NCBI RefSeq assembly: GCF_028621895.1
Contig: NZ_CP117520.1
Location: 248,001-312,000 of the forward strand
Source: Acinetobacter sp. GSS19
GTDB taxonomy: Bacteria; Pseudomonadota; Gammaproteobacteria; Pseudomonadales; Moraxellaceae
Direction of reading: 5' to 3'
DNA: 64,000 nucleotides
The notes under the pieces were generated by a model. It did no database searches, had not been told where the DNA came from, and saw only the letters and a list, made by a program, of their open reading frames with translations. The position numbers were made by a program, and so were the translations under genes. Shown piece after piece: positions 44,510 through 54,496 of this stretch; position 1 is the stretch's first letter; every line of letters begins with the position of its first letter.

Positions 44510-45466
44510 TTATTCTGCCCGTGGATTAAAATGAGGGAAGGCCGCAGCCAGTGCCTGATAGGCTTGTTTTTCTTGTTCGGAATGTGCTGCCGGGTTGACC
44601 ACATTCAAGATTAAATACAGGTGTCCCGGTGTTTTTGCAGGAATCCCTTTGTCTTTGAGACGCAACTGCTGACCAGTTTTGGCATTTCGTGGTAGATGGA
44701 CGTGCAGGGAGCCTGCCGGGGTTTTTACCTCAATGCTTTGTCCAAGAACCGCTTCCCAGGATGCCACATCTACGGTGTAATACACATCGCTGCCTTCGAC
44801 TCGGATGCGGTCATTGTCCTTGTATTGGATCTCAATATACAGGTCACCATTTTCGCCACCATTGATGCCGCTTTGTCCCTGACCGCTAAGCCTGATTTGC
44901 TGGCCTTCTTTCATGCCTTTCGGGATTTTGACCTGTAGGGTTTTTCGCTGGATTTCGGGCTCACCATAGGCATTCAGGGTTGGAATCTGCAAGGTAATAT
45001 TCTGCGTACTGCCGTGATAGGCAATCTCGGGATCAATTTCGATTTTGGCATGTTGGTCTTCACCACGGTAACTGTGTTGTTGACGTTGATACTGGTAGTT
45101 GCCACCGCCAAATCCACTGCCAAAGCGTCCAAAAAGATCTTCAAAACCGCTAAAATCTGAAGCACTGCCATGCTGACCATAACCCTGACGGTAAAAGCGT
45201 GCCCCATCAAAACCTGCGTGTCCTGCACCTGCACCAAAACCCGAGAACCCTTGTGGATGATCGAGCATCTGGTCATATTCAGCTTTTTTTTCTGGATGAC
45301 TCAATGTGTCATAAGCAACATTGACCGCCTGCATTTTCTCTTCAGCATCAGATTCTTTGCTGATATCTGGGTGATATTTTTTGGCGAGTTTTCGGTAACT
45401 TTTTTTGATTTCTTCTTGTGTAGCATCCCGCGAGACACCGAGAATTTCATAATAATTTTTGGTCAT
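44510..45466 (-). CDS. cbpA: DnaJ-family curved-DNA-binding co-chaperone CbpA
   Basis: A 318-residue J-protein. The J domain with KYHPDIS (HPD motif, about 31-37) is at the N-terminus, followed by a Gly/Phe-rich linker and two DnaJ C-terminal domains ([37 protein letters not shown]), without the Cys-rich zinc domain of DnaJ. It partners DnaK and coats curved DNA. Together with cbpM it forms a chaperone-inhibitor pair. Confidence 0.95.
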   Translation of the reverse strand: MTKNYYEILGVSRDATQEEIKKSYRKLAKKYHPDISKESDAEEKMQAVNVAYDTLSHPEKKAEYDQMLDHPQGFSGFGAGAGHAGFDGARFYRQGYGQHGSASDFSGFEDLFGRFGSGFGGGNYQYQRQQHSYRGEDQHAKIEIDPEIAYHGSTQNITLQIPTLNAYGEPEIQRKTLQVKIPKGMKEGQQIRLSGQGQSGINGGENGDLYIEIQYKDNDRIRVEGSDVYYTVDVASWEAVLGQSIEVKTPAGSLHVHLPRNAKTGQQLRLKDKGIPAKTPGHLYLILNVVNPAAHSEQEKQAYQALAAAFPHFNPRAE

Positions 45467-45560
45467 GGTGATGATTTATCATTCAGTTTTATTGTTGATT
45501 ATTAGTTTTATTCTGTAGAAAGCATAGCTGAGTGCCGTTCAATATTGTTTCAATTTATGA

Positions 45561-45588
45561 AAAAAGCCAGTGAACGGGTCACTGGCTT
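45561..45588 (-). terminator. Intrinsic terminator of hslO
   Basis: On the minus strand AAGCCAGTGA (45588-45579) pairs perfectly with TCACTGGCTT (45573-45564) around CCCGT, followed by a T run (45565-45561). It ends the hslO transcript before cbpA. Confidence 0.9.
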
Positions 45589-45637
45589 GACTGAAACGGC
45601 AGGATTTTTTAATGCTGCGCTTCAAGGCTTAGCTGGG

Positions 45638-46513
45638 TTAACTGACATGCTTGCCAAACAGGCCCAAGGCTTCTTCAGCGCTAAAGGTATATTGGGCCTG
45701 ACAGAACTGGCAATCCATGACGATGGGGGTTTGATGTTCCAGCGTTTCTTTCACGGCTTCGAGACCAATTTGTTGCAGAGCAATCGCACAGCGTTCTTTG
45801 GAACAGGTACAGCCAAAACGTAATGCTTCAACTTCGGGTAAACGAACTTTTTCTTCATTGTACAAACGGTAAAGAATTTCGTTTGGATCCAGTTCAGTCA
45901 ATTCTTCCACTTTCAGTGTTTGTGTCAGCATGATCAGGCGTGGCCATAGATCTTCATCGACAAACTTCTGTTCTTCTTCATTGTTGCGCGGTAACAACTG
46001 GATCAGTAAACCACCCGAGTGCTGGGCATTGCTGGCCAAGACAATGTGCGTTGGGATCTGTGCAGACAGATCATAATACTGCATCAGGCAGCCTGCCAAG
46101 GTCGGTTGATCCAATGGTACGATGCCCTGATAGCGTTCACCAAACTCCGGTTCGATATTGATAAAAAGTACAGGGTTGAGCAGTGATTTCAGCACCACAC
46201 TGCTGTCTTCTGCAGCAACAAAACGTGGGTCTTCTTCGTAATCTGCCAAGGCGCGGACTTCACCGAGATGGTTACATTCAGCCATCGCCCATTTAAAGGT
46301 GCCACTGGCCTGAATCTGCAGGCTGATGCGTCCCTTGATTTTGAGGGTGCTGGCCAGCAAGGCCGTTGCGCTCAGCATTTCTCCCAGCAGGATTTGTACA
46401 GCAGGCATATACGGGCGTTGGCCCAAAATGGTTTGTAAAGCTTCTTCTAAATGAACTACTTCACCACGAACAGGGCAGTCTTCAATAAAAAAGCGTTGGC
46501 GTAAATCAGACAT
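45638..46513 (-). CDS. hslO: Redox-regulated chaperone Hsp33
   Basis: A 291-residue holdase activated by oxidation and unfolding. The four-cysteine zinc centre near the C-terminus, FGCTCSKERC followed by CQFC about 30 residues on, is complete. The N-terminus carries the MSDLRQRFFIEDCPVRGEVVHL sequence, described only in part. The frame extends to a TTG at 46525; the ATG at 46513 follows GGAG and is preferred. Confidence 0.95.
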   Translation of the reverse strand: MSDLRQRFFIEDCPVRGEVVHLEEALQTILGQRPYMPAVQILLGEMLSATALLASTLKIKGRISLQIQASGTFKWAMAECNHLGEVRALADYEEDPRFVAAEDSSVVLKSLLNPVLFINIEPEFGERYQGIVPLDQPTLAGCLMQYYDLSAQIPTHIVLASNAQHSGGLLIQLLPRNNEEEQKFVDEDLWPRLIMLTQTLKVEELTELDPNEILYRLYNEEKVRLPEVEALRFGCTCSKERCAIALQQIGLEAVKETLEHQTPIVMDCQFCQAQYTFSAEEALGLFGKHVS

Positions 46514-46563
46514 AGTATTCTCCAAGACCCTGTCTTAATGGTGGTGATATTGTAAAACACAAG

Positions 46564-48402
46564 TCAATTGGGTTCATCCCGTGTTACATCAATACGATGA
46601 TTTTCTAAGCCGCGGGTTAAATTGACGCCTGTGGAGGATGTACTGATTTCACGGTCATATTCAAACAGCTGTTCCAGTTCAAGCAAGGCATTCCGCTGTG
46701 ATTCATGGATTTTTTCTGGATCCATGAAAATGCTCTGCTGTTGCGCCAACAGTTTTTCATCATAGTCACGGAAACGTTCAATATTGTCATAGGCCTGTTG
46801 TTCGGCTACATCCAGTTCGCGTAAAACCTGAAAGGCCATGCCCAAAGATGATAGATAGGTTTCCCGCCAGATCAGTTGTACCCCGATTTCCCGTAGCAAA
46901 TGTACATGATGCCGATCACGTGCACGAACCAGCAGTTTTAAGCTGGGATAATTCAGTTTGATATGCCGGGCGACGTTCATAGAGTCTTCGACATCATCAA
47001 TCGCGAGCACAAACACCTTGGCATGCTGGATGCCGGCCGAACGTAGCAAGTCGGGATGGGTGGCATCGCCATAATACAGTGAGCCGCCGTACTGATGGAC
47101 AAAATGCTGGTGCTGTGGATTGTTGTCAATTGCAGTAAAAGGAATGTGTTGCAGTCGGGCGACCCGCGCCACGATCTGCCCGAAACGACCGAAACCAGCA
47201 ATAATGATTGGATACTGTGTTGTTGGAATTGAATCATCAGTTCGAGTCGATCCCGTATTCCAGCGGTTGAGCAGCTTGTGCATGGCCCAGTAGCTAAGTG
47301 GTGTCAGCATCATAGACAGGGTCACGATCAGCATTGTCGGTTCAAACAGTACTGTACTCAGCACCTTTTCAGTGTGAGCAACCGTCAGTACGACGAAGGC
47401 AAACTCGCCTCCCTGCGCGAGACAGGTGGCTAGTAACAGGCTGTTTCTCCAGCTGCGTCGATAGTAGCGTGCAATACCTACCAGCAAGGCAGCTTTGACC
47501 AGCATCAATAATAGCGCGCCACCCACAATCAGCTCAGGGTTATCCAGTACCAGATGGAGGTGGGTGGTCATTCCGACCGTCATGAAGAACAGGCCCAGCA
47601 ATAATCCTTTAAAGGGTGCGATACTGGCTTCAAGTTCATGACGGAATTCAGAATCGGCCAGCAACATTCCGGTCAGGAAGGCCCCCAAGGTGGTACTGAT
47701 TCCCAGGGTTTTCATCAGTAAGACCACGGCCAGCACAATAAATAAGCCGACCGCGGTAATGAGTTCGGTTGCGCCACTCTTGGCCACGAAACGGAAAAAG
47801 GGGCGCATGACGTAACGGCTGAACAGAAATAGCCCGGTAAAGGCTGCAATAATCGCGGCAAAATAAGCAATGCCATGATGTGTGGAGCCACTCCCAGCCA
47901 GTAACGGAATTGCAGCAAGTAAGGGAATGGCGGCCATGTCCTGAAACAGCAAAATGGCAAAGGCCTGTCGGCCGTATACGGTATTGAGCTGCTGTTGTTC
48001 ACTCAGCATTTGCAGGACAAAGGCTGTGGATGATAGAGCCAGGGCAAAACCCAGAATAAAGCTGGCACTCAGTGTCGTATTCAGCAGTAAAAAAACACCG
48101 AGCATCAATACAATGCCACTCAGCAGCATTTGCAAGCCGCCCATGACAAACATGGAATGGCGCATTTCCCACAAGCGCTGCGGTCGTAGTTCCAGGCCAA
48201 TCAAGAACATCAGCATGATGACGCCAAACTCGGCCAATTCCATAATCGCATGGGGATCATGGGCAATGTTGAACACGCTCGGGCCAAGCAGGATGCCTGT
48301 GAACAGATAACCCAGAATACTGGCAATACCGAGGCGCTTACCTAATGGCACCAGAATCAATGCCGCACCCAAGAAAATGGTGACTTGTAACAGTAAAGAC
48401 AT
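46564..48402 (-). CDS. KefB/KefC-type monovalent cation:proton antiporter (CPA2)
   Basis: A 612-residue inner-membrane antiporter. About twelve membrane segments (residues 1-375) of the Na_H_Exchanger fold precede a cytoplasmic RCK_N domain with a Rossmann fold (PIIIAGFGRFGQIVARVARLQ, about 395-420) and GDATHPDLLRSAGI. This is the architecture of glutathione-gated KefB/KefC; I cannot confirm the gating ligand or ion. An ancillary quinone reductase (KefF/KefG) is not adjacent. A C-terminal helix of about 80 charged residues follows. Confidence 0.87.
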   Translation of the reverse strand: MSLLLQVTIFLGAALILVPLGKRLGIASILGYLFTGILLGPSVFNIAHDPHAIMELAEFGVIMLMFLIGLELRPQRLWEMRHSMFVMGGLQMLLSGIVLMLGVFLLLNTTLSASFILGFALALSSTAFVLQMLSEQQQLNTVYGRQAFAILLFQDMAAIPLLAAIPLLAGSGSTHHGIAYFAAIIAAFTGLFLFSRYVMRPFFRFVAKSGATELITAVGLFIVLAVVLLMKTLGISTTLGAFLTGMLLADSEFRHELEASIAPFKGLLLGLFFMTVGMTTHLHLVLDNPELIVGGALLLMLVKAALLVGIARYYRRSWRNSLLLATCLAQGGEFAFVVLTVAHTEKVLSTVLFEPTMLIVTLSMMLTPLSYWAMHKLLNRWNTGSTRTDDSIPTTQYPIIIAGFGRFGQIVARVARLQHIPFTAIDNNPQHQHFVHQYGGSLYYGDATHPDLLRSAGIQHAKVFVLAIDDVEDSMNVARHIKLNYPSLKLLVRARDRHHVHLLREIGVQLIWRETYLSSLGMAFQVLRELDVAEQQAYDNIERFRDYDEKLLAQQQSIFMDPEKIHESQRNALLELEQLFEYDREISTSSTGVNLTRGLENHRIDVTRDEPN

Positions 48403-48483
48403 CAGCTGTTCGAATGGAGGGTTCTAATGCCCTTGATTGTAAACATGAATTTAGACAATAGGGCATTAATTTGTAGGGGATTG

Positions 48484-50712
48484 TTAACTCAGTTCCTGTG
48501 GATCCACATCAATCGACATTTTCATCTGTGAAGGGCGTTCATGCAGTAGTTGTTGCCACCACGGACGGCTGTAAAAATGCAAATGTGCCCGATCTTTGGC
48601 GAGCAGTACCATGTGGGCTTGATAGCGCCCTGCCTTGCGTTCCATCGGTGCTGGAATCGGGCCCCAGATTTCAATTTCACCATTCGAGCGTTGGCGCAAC
48701 AGCTCGGCCTGTTGTTGTAAGAACTGCTGGTTCTGTTCCTGCTGACGTGACTCACAGCGTACTAGCATGGCGTAGCGGTAAGGGGGCAACAGAGCCAGTT
48801 TGCGGTCTTTCAGGGTTTGTTTGGCAAAGGCACGATAATCCTCTTTAATCAGCGTGTTGAGTAAGGGATGATCGGGTCTGAGGGTCTGTAAATACACCTC
48901 ACCTTTATGTTCACCGCGGCCGGCACGCCCCGCCACTTGGACGATGAGCTGTGCCGTACGTTCGGTGGCACGGAAATCGACACTGAGCAAGCCAGCATCA
49001 ATATCCAGAATGGCTACGAGAGTAACATAGGGGAAATGATGGCCTTTGGCCAGCATCTGGGTGCCCAGTAAGATGGTGGGTTTACTCTGCTGGATCCGAT
49101 CATAAATTTTCTGCCAACTGCCTACTTTGCTGGTACTGTCACGGTCGACCCGAATCACGTCGTAATGCGGGAACAAGGTCTGTAAATTTTCCTCGACTTT
49201 GGCGGTGCCCATACCAATCGGTTTGAGCGTAGTCTGCTGGCAGGAAGGACATTGTTCTGGTAGACGATGAATGCTGCCACAATGATGGCAGTGCAAATGT
49301 GAGTAGGGCTGTGTATGCAGGGTAAAATGCGCATCACAGTGTGGGCAGTTGGCCTGCCAGCCACAGCTTTCACAGATTAGTACAGGGGCATAACCGCGAC
49401 GGTTCAGAAACACCAGTACCTGTTCTTTGCGTTCTAGGCGGAGTTGAATTTGCTCGATGAGTTGTTGACTCAGTCCATGTTGCTTTTTGGCAATTTTTAC
49501 ATCGATCAGGTGCATTTTGGGTAACAGGGCATTGCCAGCACGCTGGTTCAGCTCAAGACGGGTCAGTTTGCCTTGTTCTGCCAGATGATAGCTGTCAATG
49601 CTTGGAGTGGCTGATCCCAAAATGATGGGACAGTTTTCTAGATGTGCCCGGTATAGCGCGACATCCCGTGCGTGGTAACGGAAGCCTTCTTGTTGCTTAA
49701 AAGATAGGTCATGTTCTTCATCGAGAATCACCAGACCCAACTGTGGCAGTGGCGTATAAATTGCTGAACGTGTTCCTAAGATAATTGAAGCTCTGCCACT
49801 TTGTGCATCGCGCCAGGCTTTCAAGCGCTTGCTGTCATTCAGCCCGGAATGTAAAACCGCCATATGGCAATGGAAGCGTGACTGAAAACGGCTGATGGTT
49901 TGTGGTGTCAGGCCAATTTCCGGAACCAAGACCAGTACCTGTTTGCCCTGTTTGAGTACCTCATGCATCACTTGCAGATACACTTCAGTTTTGCCACTCC
50001 CCGTCAGGCCATCGAGTAAAAAAGCCTGATATTTATGCTGAGCTTTGAGAATCTGTTGGATGGCTTTGTGCTGATCTGGATTGGGGGTTAACGGCATGTG
50101 TGCCAACTGCACCGGTTCAGGCGAGAAATCCTGGTTTTCCAGCAGGCACTGCACAATGCCTTTTTTTTCCAGCGCCTTGAGGGTTGCGGTTTCAATCCCG
50201 TTCAAATTCAAAATATTTTCTGCAGTCCCAACGGGATGCAATTTCAAAATCCGGTAGGCCTCTTGCTGCTTGCTTGAACGACTAATCTTGCTATCCGCTT
50301 GCTGATCCAGCAAGGTCCAGGTTCGTGCCAGCAGATTGAGCGGTTTACCTTGCCGTAACAAGGCAGGCAGCGCAGTTTGCATCACTTCACCGATGGGAAA
50401 TTGATAATACTGGGCGGCCCAGTTTAAAAGGGTGAGAACTTTTGCATCTAAGATCGGCTGTTCATCTAACAGTTCGGTAATGGCTTTCAGTTTGATATTT
50501 GGATCGAGCGGGGTGTCCAGTGCCAGTTTTTCAACAATCAGACCAATCAGATTTTGCCGACCAAAAGACACCGCCACACGTGCACCAGGTTGAGCCAGCT
50601 GATACTGTTCTGCACTGAGCATATAGTCAAAACAATCATAGAGATGCACTGGTACAGCAACACGTACACGATAAACAACAGCGCTGGCATCAACAGGATT
50701 TGGCATATACAT
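48484..50712 (-). CDS. priA: Primosomal replication protein PriA
   Basis: A 742-residue SF2 helicase that restarts collapsed replication forks. An N-terminal DNA-binding domain is followed by Walker A LDGLTGSGKTEV, the motif II ILDEEHD, two zinc-finger clusters with paired CxxC (CESC, CPHC, CHHC, CPSC) and the helicase motif VAGRAGRGEHKG. Two further ATG codons (50712, 50706) and a TTG at 50715 lie close together without a clear ribosome-binding site; 50712 is used here. Confidence 0.95.
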   Translation of the reverse strand: MYMPNPVDASAVVYRVRVAVPVHLYDCFDYMLSAEQYQLAQPGARVAVSFGRQNLIGLIVEKLALDTPLDPNIKLKAITELLDEQPILDAKVLTLLNWAAQYYQFPIGEVMQTALPALLRQGKPLNLLARTWTLLDQQADSKISRSSKQQEAYRILKLHPVGTAENILNLNGIETATLKALEKKGIVQCLLENQDFSPEPVQLAHMPLTPNPDQHKAIQQILKAQHKYQAFLLDGLTGSGKTEVYLQVMHEVLKQGKQVLVLVPEIGLTPQTISRFQSRFHCHMAVLHSGLNDSKRLKAWRDAQSGRASIILGTRSAIYTPLPQLGLVILDEEHDLSFKQQEGFRYHARDVALYRAHLENCPIILGSATPSIDSYHLAEQGKLTRLELNQRAGNALLPKMHLIDVKIAKKQHGLSQQLIEQIQLRLERKEQVLVFLNRRGYAPVLICESCGWQANCPHCDAHFTLHTQPYSHLHCHHCGSIHRLPEQCPSCQQTTLKPIGMGTAKVEENLQTLFPHYDVIRVDRDSTSKVGSWQKIYDRIQQSKPTILLGTQMLAKGHHFPYVTLVAILDIDAGLLSVDFRATERTAQLIVQVAGRAGRGEHKGEVYLQTLRPDHPLLNTLIKEDYRAFAKQTLKDRKLALLPPYRYAMLVRCESRQQEQNQQFLQQQAELLRQRSNGEIEIWGPIPAPMERKAGRYQAHMVLLAKDRAHLHFYSRPWWQQLLHERPSQMKMSIDVDPQELS

Positions 50713-51132
50713 CAATTCTGGGATTAAGAAGTGTGGGGGCGGACTGCAAATAAAAGATCTGCAGTCAACGTATGTTAAAGAATATGAATGATTTTTATGG
50801 AAATAGGCAACATCTAGACAAAATATTTTTCTTTTGGCTCTCGGTTGTAGTTTCTATGCTGAGCATAAAGCGAGTGGGTGGTAATCGAATAGTACGATAA
50901 ATCCAGCATCGTGAATCTTAAAAAATTACAAAAAGTCTCGAGCCTATAAGTGCAGAATTGTATGTAGACCCTACATCCCTAAGGTAGTAGTTGAATATAC
51001 GATTTAGAATAAGAATGATTCGTATCCGAGATGGTTACAATTTATTGAAATAATGAAGGAAAATGGACTTTTTATTTATTGGAAAGCTTACATACTTACA
51101 TTTGTAACATGCAGATTCGCAGGGAGGGGCGA
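50713..51132. other. Gene-free spacer between priA and the small membrane protein
   Basis: About 420 bp of AT-rich sequence with no credible gene. An inverted repeat, GACTGCA (50742-50748) with TGCAGTC (50760-50766), lies 30-50 bp ahead of priA on its upstream side. Two CTTACA words (51087-51092 and 51095-51100), similar to those of the recD-rpsO spacer, lie just before the 51133 gene. Confidence 0.6.
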
Positions 51133-51468
51133 ATGAAAAGTTTTATTTTTTCTGAAGAAACTTATCGCATTCACCGTGCGCTGCTGAAATCAATTTTACT
51201 TACATTAAGCCTGTTGCCTTTAACAGGCCAACTTGAGCAGCTTTGGCAAATGACTGGTGGTAGTAGCCAGATTATACTGGGCTTTTTTGCCTTGACGCTA
51301 CTCAGTGCCTTGCTGAGCGTGTGCTTCTATACAGCTTTAAAAGTGAGTTTGCTGCCGTTCAGTCACTTGAGTGATCATAAAGAACAATGGATATTTCAAA
51401 TTTACCGGCTGTTGCCCATGTGGTTTTTGGTCACGATGCTGGCCTACTTGAGCTATGAGTGGATTTAA
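51133..51468 (+). CDS. Small uncharacterised three-helix membrane protein
   Basis: This 111-residue protein has an N-terminal amphipathic start (FSEETYRIHRALL), then about three hydrophobic segments around SILLTLSLLPLTG, IILGFFALTLLSALLSVCF and MWFLVTMLAYLSY. GGAGG is placed correctly before the ATG at 51133; the frame is open from 51079 but that start has no support. It lies alone before a shared terminator with lnt. No function can be proposed. Confidence 0.65.
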   Translation: MKSFIFSEETYRIHRALLKSILLTLSLLPLTGQLEQLWQMTGGSSQIILGFFALTLLSALLSVCFYTALKVSLLPFSHLSDHKEQWIFQIYRLLPMWFLVTMLAYLSYEWI

Positions 51469-51472
51469 AAGA

Positions 51473-51503
51473 TAAAAAAACCGGGAGTGTTCCCGGTTTT
51501 TTT
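51473..51503. terminator. Bidirectional terminator
   Basis: A run of A, ACCGGGA (51480-51486), GTGT, TCCCGGT (51491-51497) and a run of T. It separates the small membrane protein from the convergent lnt. Confidence 0.9.
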
Positions 51504-51527
51504 ATTCTGTTTTCTGTTTGCAGTATT

Positions 51528-53087
51528 TTAGCGCCGTGATTTAAACGATACATCAACCACGCGTGGGCGGTAGATCCAGCCTAAAATCAGCAGGAACAGG
51601 GCGAAAGCTAAGATCGGCCAGTCACTGAAACGGGTGTAAGGGGTAAGTCCTTGCATGGCCGGTAAATCTCCGCGTAACACGGTAGCTTGATCCTGTGGTG
51701 CCTGTTTGACAATATGTCCTTCATGGTCAATAAAAGCCGTCACGCCGGTATTGGTGGCACGGATAAACCAGCGACCATTTTCTTTGGCACGCATCTGCAC
51801 CATCTGTAAATGCTGCCATGGGCCAGCTGTACCCGTGAACCAGGCATCATTGGATACTGTCACCAGAAAATCGCTGTCGCTGGCATTACGACGGGTCAGA
51901 TTCGGGTATGCCACTTCGTAACAAATCGCAGAACCCAGAGGATGTCGATGGACGAGCAGTGGCTTTTGCTCTCTAGCACCCCGTGAAAAACCACTCAGAC
52001 TGACATCGTTTTGTAGGCCGGGTAAAACCCAGCTGAGCATGCCGGAAAGGGGAATATATTCGCCAAACGGCACCAAGCGCTGTTTCTTATACAGTCCCGA
52101 TGCTTCGTGACCGCTGGCCATAATCGAGTTGTAGTACATGGCATGACCGGTCTGCTGTGATTCTGGCTGATCCCAGTAGGGAATACCGGTTACCCAAGCT
52201 GTTCCTGTTTGCCGAGCTTGAGTCGCCATAGCCTGCAAGAAGGGTTGAATATCGGTTTGAAAGAGTGGAATCGAGGATTCCGGCCAGACGATAAGATCAC
52301 GCCCCCATTCGCTCTGACTGAGATTGACGTAAATCATCAGGGTTTTGTTCTGATATTCGGTCAGCCATTTTAAATCTTGTGGGATGTTGCCCTGGATAAG
52401 CGAAACGCTGAGTGGTTTTCCAGGTTTCTGTTCGACAAAACTCAGTTGCGCTGCGCCCCATGCACCGAGTAACAGCAATGCGGAAGGAATGAGCCAGAAG
52501 AAACGTCCCTTGCAGATTTCCACCACGGCACAGGCCAGAATGACCACCACGAAAGACACGCCAAACACCCCAAAAATGGGAGCATAGGCATCGAGAAAAC
52601 GCTCGGTAAAGGCATAGCCCGCAAACAGCCAAGGGAATCCGGTAAACAGCCAGGTTTTTGACCATTCAGAGAGAATCCACAGCGGTGCAAAAGTCAGTGG
52701 GGTTTCCGGGAAAAAACGACGGTACAACCAGCTTTGTACAGCAGTAAACAAGCCCATGACCAGGGCCATAATCCCAATCAGCAGGACACTGACGGCTGCA
52801 TTGGTGTCACCATAGACATGAATGGAGGTGTAAAGCCAGAATGCTCCGACAAACCACAAGCCGATACCGTAAAACCAGCCGATAAAGAATGCTTGGCGGG
52901 CAGAGCGTTTGCTCAGTGTTGCATACAGCAGTGCCGGAGAGAGCAGTGCGATCCACCAATAATGGTAGGGTGCCAGCGCAAAGCTGAACAGGGCACCCGC
53001 ACAGAGCGAAATCAACAAAGGAAAAATTAGTGGCAGCTGTTTCTCTGTGGAAGAGGGACTTAGCAGCTTGTCAAAATAGGCTCTCAT
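51528..53087 (-). CDS. lnt: Apolipoprotein N-acyltransferase
   Basis: A 519-residue inner-membrane nitrilase-family enzyme that adds the third acyl chain to lipoproteins. Eight or so membrane segments surround a periplasmic nitrilase domain in which the catalytic triad is visible as VWPESSIP (Glu), KKQRLVPFGEY (Lys) and GSAICYEV (Cys). It overlaps corC by 4 nt (ATGA), the conserved ybeX-lnt order. Confidence 0.96.
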   Translation of the reverse strand: MRAYFDKLLSPSSTEKQLPLIFPLLISLCAGALFSFALAPYHYWWIALLSPALLYATLSKRSARQAFFIGWFYGIGLWFVGAFWLYTSIHVYGDTNAAVSVLLIGIMALVMGLFTAVQSWLYRRFFPETPLTFAPLWILSEWSKTWLFTGFPWLFAGYAFTERFLDAYAPIFGVFGVSFVVVILACAVVEICKGRFFWLIPSALLLLGAWGAAQLSFVEQKPGKPLSVSLIQGNIPQDLKWLTEYQNKTLMIYVNLSQSEWGRDLIVWPESSIPLFQTDIQPFLQAMATQARQTGTAWVTGIPYWDQPESQQTGHAMYYNSIMASGHEASGLYKKQRLVPFGEYIPLSGMLSWVLPGLQNDVSLSGFSRGAREQKPLLVHRHPLGSAICYEVAYPNLTRRNASDSDFLVTVSNDAWFTGTAGPWQHLQMVQMRAKENGRWFIRATNTGVTAFIDHEGHIVKQAPQDQATVLRGDLPAMQGLTPYTRFSDWPILAFALFLLILGWIYRPRVVDVSFKSRR

Positions 53088-53923
53088 TTACGTACAGCTC
53101 GAATCAGATGAATAGTGCGGGCATCTGCTTCGACAATGGTAAATTGCCAATCGCCAAGCTCTATCACCTGGCCTTGCAAATCACTCACTAGACCCATTTC
53201 CTGAAGCAGTAAACCGCCGACAGTTTCTACTTCATCGTCAGAAAATTCAGCATCTAATACAGTGTTGAAATGTTCAATTGGTGTAAGTGCTTGTACCATC
53301 CAGGCATTGGCTGTGCTATGGCTTGGATCGGGAATGATGTATTGCGCTTCTTCATCGACCTTGTCGTGTTCATCTTCGATTTCACCGACAATCTCTTCCA
53401 GAATATCTTCTAAGGTAACGAGGCCAGCCGTAGAACCGTATTCATCGATTACAATGGCAATATGCGTTTGGGTGTTTTTCAGCATACGCATGACCTGGTC
53501 AGAGCGGGCGCTTTCTGGGACAAACAAAGGCTGGCGCATCAAGGCTCGAATATCGACCTTGTGATTGCGTTCGGTGAGGAAAGGAAGCAGATCTTTGGCC
53601 AGCAAAATACCAACGACATTATCGGGTTGATCCGATGAAAATACCGGGAAACGTGAGTGTGCTGACTCAATCAGGACATGCAGAATATCCAGCAGTTCAT
53701 CATCTTCTTGCAAGCTGATCATCGCTGTACGCGGAGTCATGACTTCGCGGATTTTGGTTGCAGGTAAATCCAGCACGCCTTCTAGCATGGCGACTGTATC
53801 AGGTTCTAAAAAACGACGTGAATCTTGTACTAATTTTAACAGTTCGTCGCGAGTTTCCGGTGCGGTACTGAGCCACTTGCGTAAACCACGCATCCCCCAC
53901 GACGGGCCTGATTCCTCGTTCAT
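53084..53923 (-). CDS. corC: CorC/HlyC-type CBS-domain protein (YbeX)
   Basis: A 279-residue cytoplasmic protein with two CBS domains (about 65-185) and a C-terminal CorC_HlyC domain (about 200-279). The motifs VREVMTPRTAMI-like TKIREVMTPRTAMISL and VIDEYGSTAGLVTLEDILEEIVGEI are typical. It is implicated in Mg2+/Co2+ homeostasis and outer-membrane or ribosome maintenance. AGGAAAG precedes the ATG. ybeY and ybeZ, its usual neighbours, are not in the window. Confidence 0.9.
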   Translation of the reverse strand: MNEESGPSWGMRGLRKWLSTAPETRDELLKLVQDSRRFLEPDTVAMLEGVLDLPATKIREVMTPRTAMISLQEDDELLDILHVLIESAHSRFPVFSSDQPDNVVGILLAKDLLPFLTERNHKVDIRALMRQPLFVPESARSDQVMRMLKNTQTHIAIVIDEYGSTAGLVTLEDILEEIVGEIEDEHDKVDEEAQYIIPDPSHSTANAWMVQALTPIEHFNTVLDAEFSDDEVETVGGLLLQEMGLVSDLQGQVIELGDWQFTIVEADARTIHLIRAVRK

Positions 53924-54108
53924 GATCTTTCCTAAAGACTCTTGATATTAAAAATGAATTTAATCATACCGAAGAACGCCGTGCCGTGCATCTAGAAAAC
54001 CGTATGAAAAATAGTAAGGAGAGCGATCAGCAAAACAACGGGGCGTAAACAGGCGAGCCAAAAAGGAATATGTTAAAATAATGACGATTTTTTGTTTTGA
54101 GTCTACTG

Positions 54109-54366
54109 ATGTCTGAACAACCCATTACGCCCACTATTCAGTTAAATACACGTGGCTTGCGTTGCCCTGAGCCAGTCATGATGCTGCATCAGGCCATCCG
54201 CAAATCAAAATCGGGGGATGTGGTGGAAGTGTTTGCCACGGATCCTTCAACCTCTTGGGATATTCCCAAATTTTGTATGCATTTGGGCCATGAGCTGCTG
54301 TTACAGGAAGAAAGTCTGGATGCAAACAATCATAAGGAATACCGTTATCTAATCCAGAAAGGATAA
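54109..54366 (+). CDS. tusA: Sulfur carrier protein TusA
   Basis: This 85-residue protein carries a persulfide to the tRNA 2-thiouridine pathway. The key CPxP motif is RGLRCPEPVMMLHQAI, with the active Cys. The frame extends to a TTG at 54097; the ATG at 54109 is preferred. It is a single gene, closed by a strong terminator shared with the ETF oxidoreductase. Confidence 0.92.
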   Translation: MSEQPITPTIQLNTRGLRCPEPVMMLHQAIRKSKSGDVVEVFATDPSTSWDIPKFCMHLGHELLLQEESLDANNHKEYRYLIQKG

Positions 54367-54398
54367 TTTTCTAGGCTTAGACTTTCTGGTTCCAGAAT

Positions 54399-54431
54399 CA
54401 AAAAAATCCCCTTAGAAAAGGGGATTTTTTT
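54399..54431. terminator. Bidirectional terminator between tusA and etf-QO
   Basis: An A run, ATCCCCTT (54406-54413), AGAA, AAGGGGAT (54418-54425) and a T run to 54431. A perfect 8-bp stem. Confidence 0.93.
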
Positions 54432-54496
54432 GATCTGATCTATTTGGATATGAGAACTTGTGGAATATCTTCCTCATTCGCAAGATGACCGGAAGA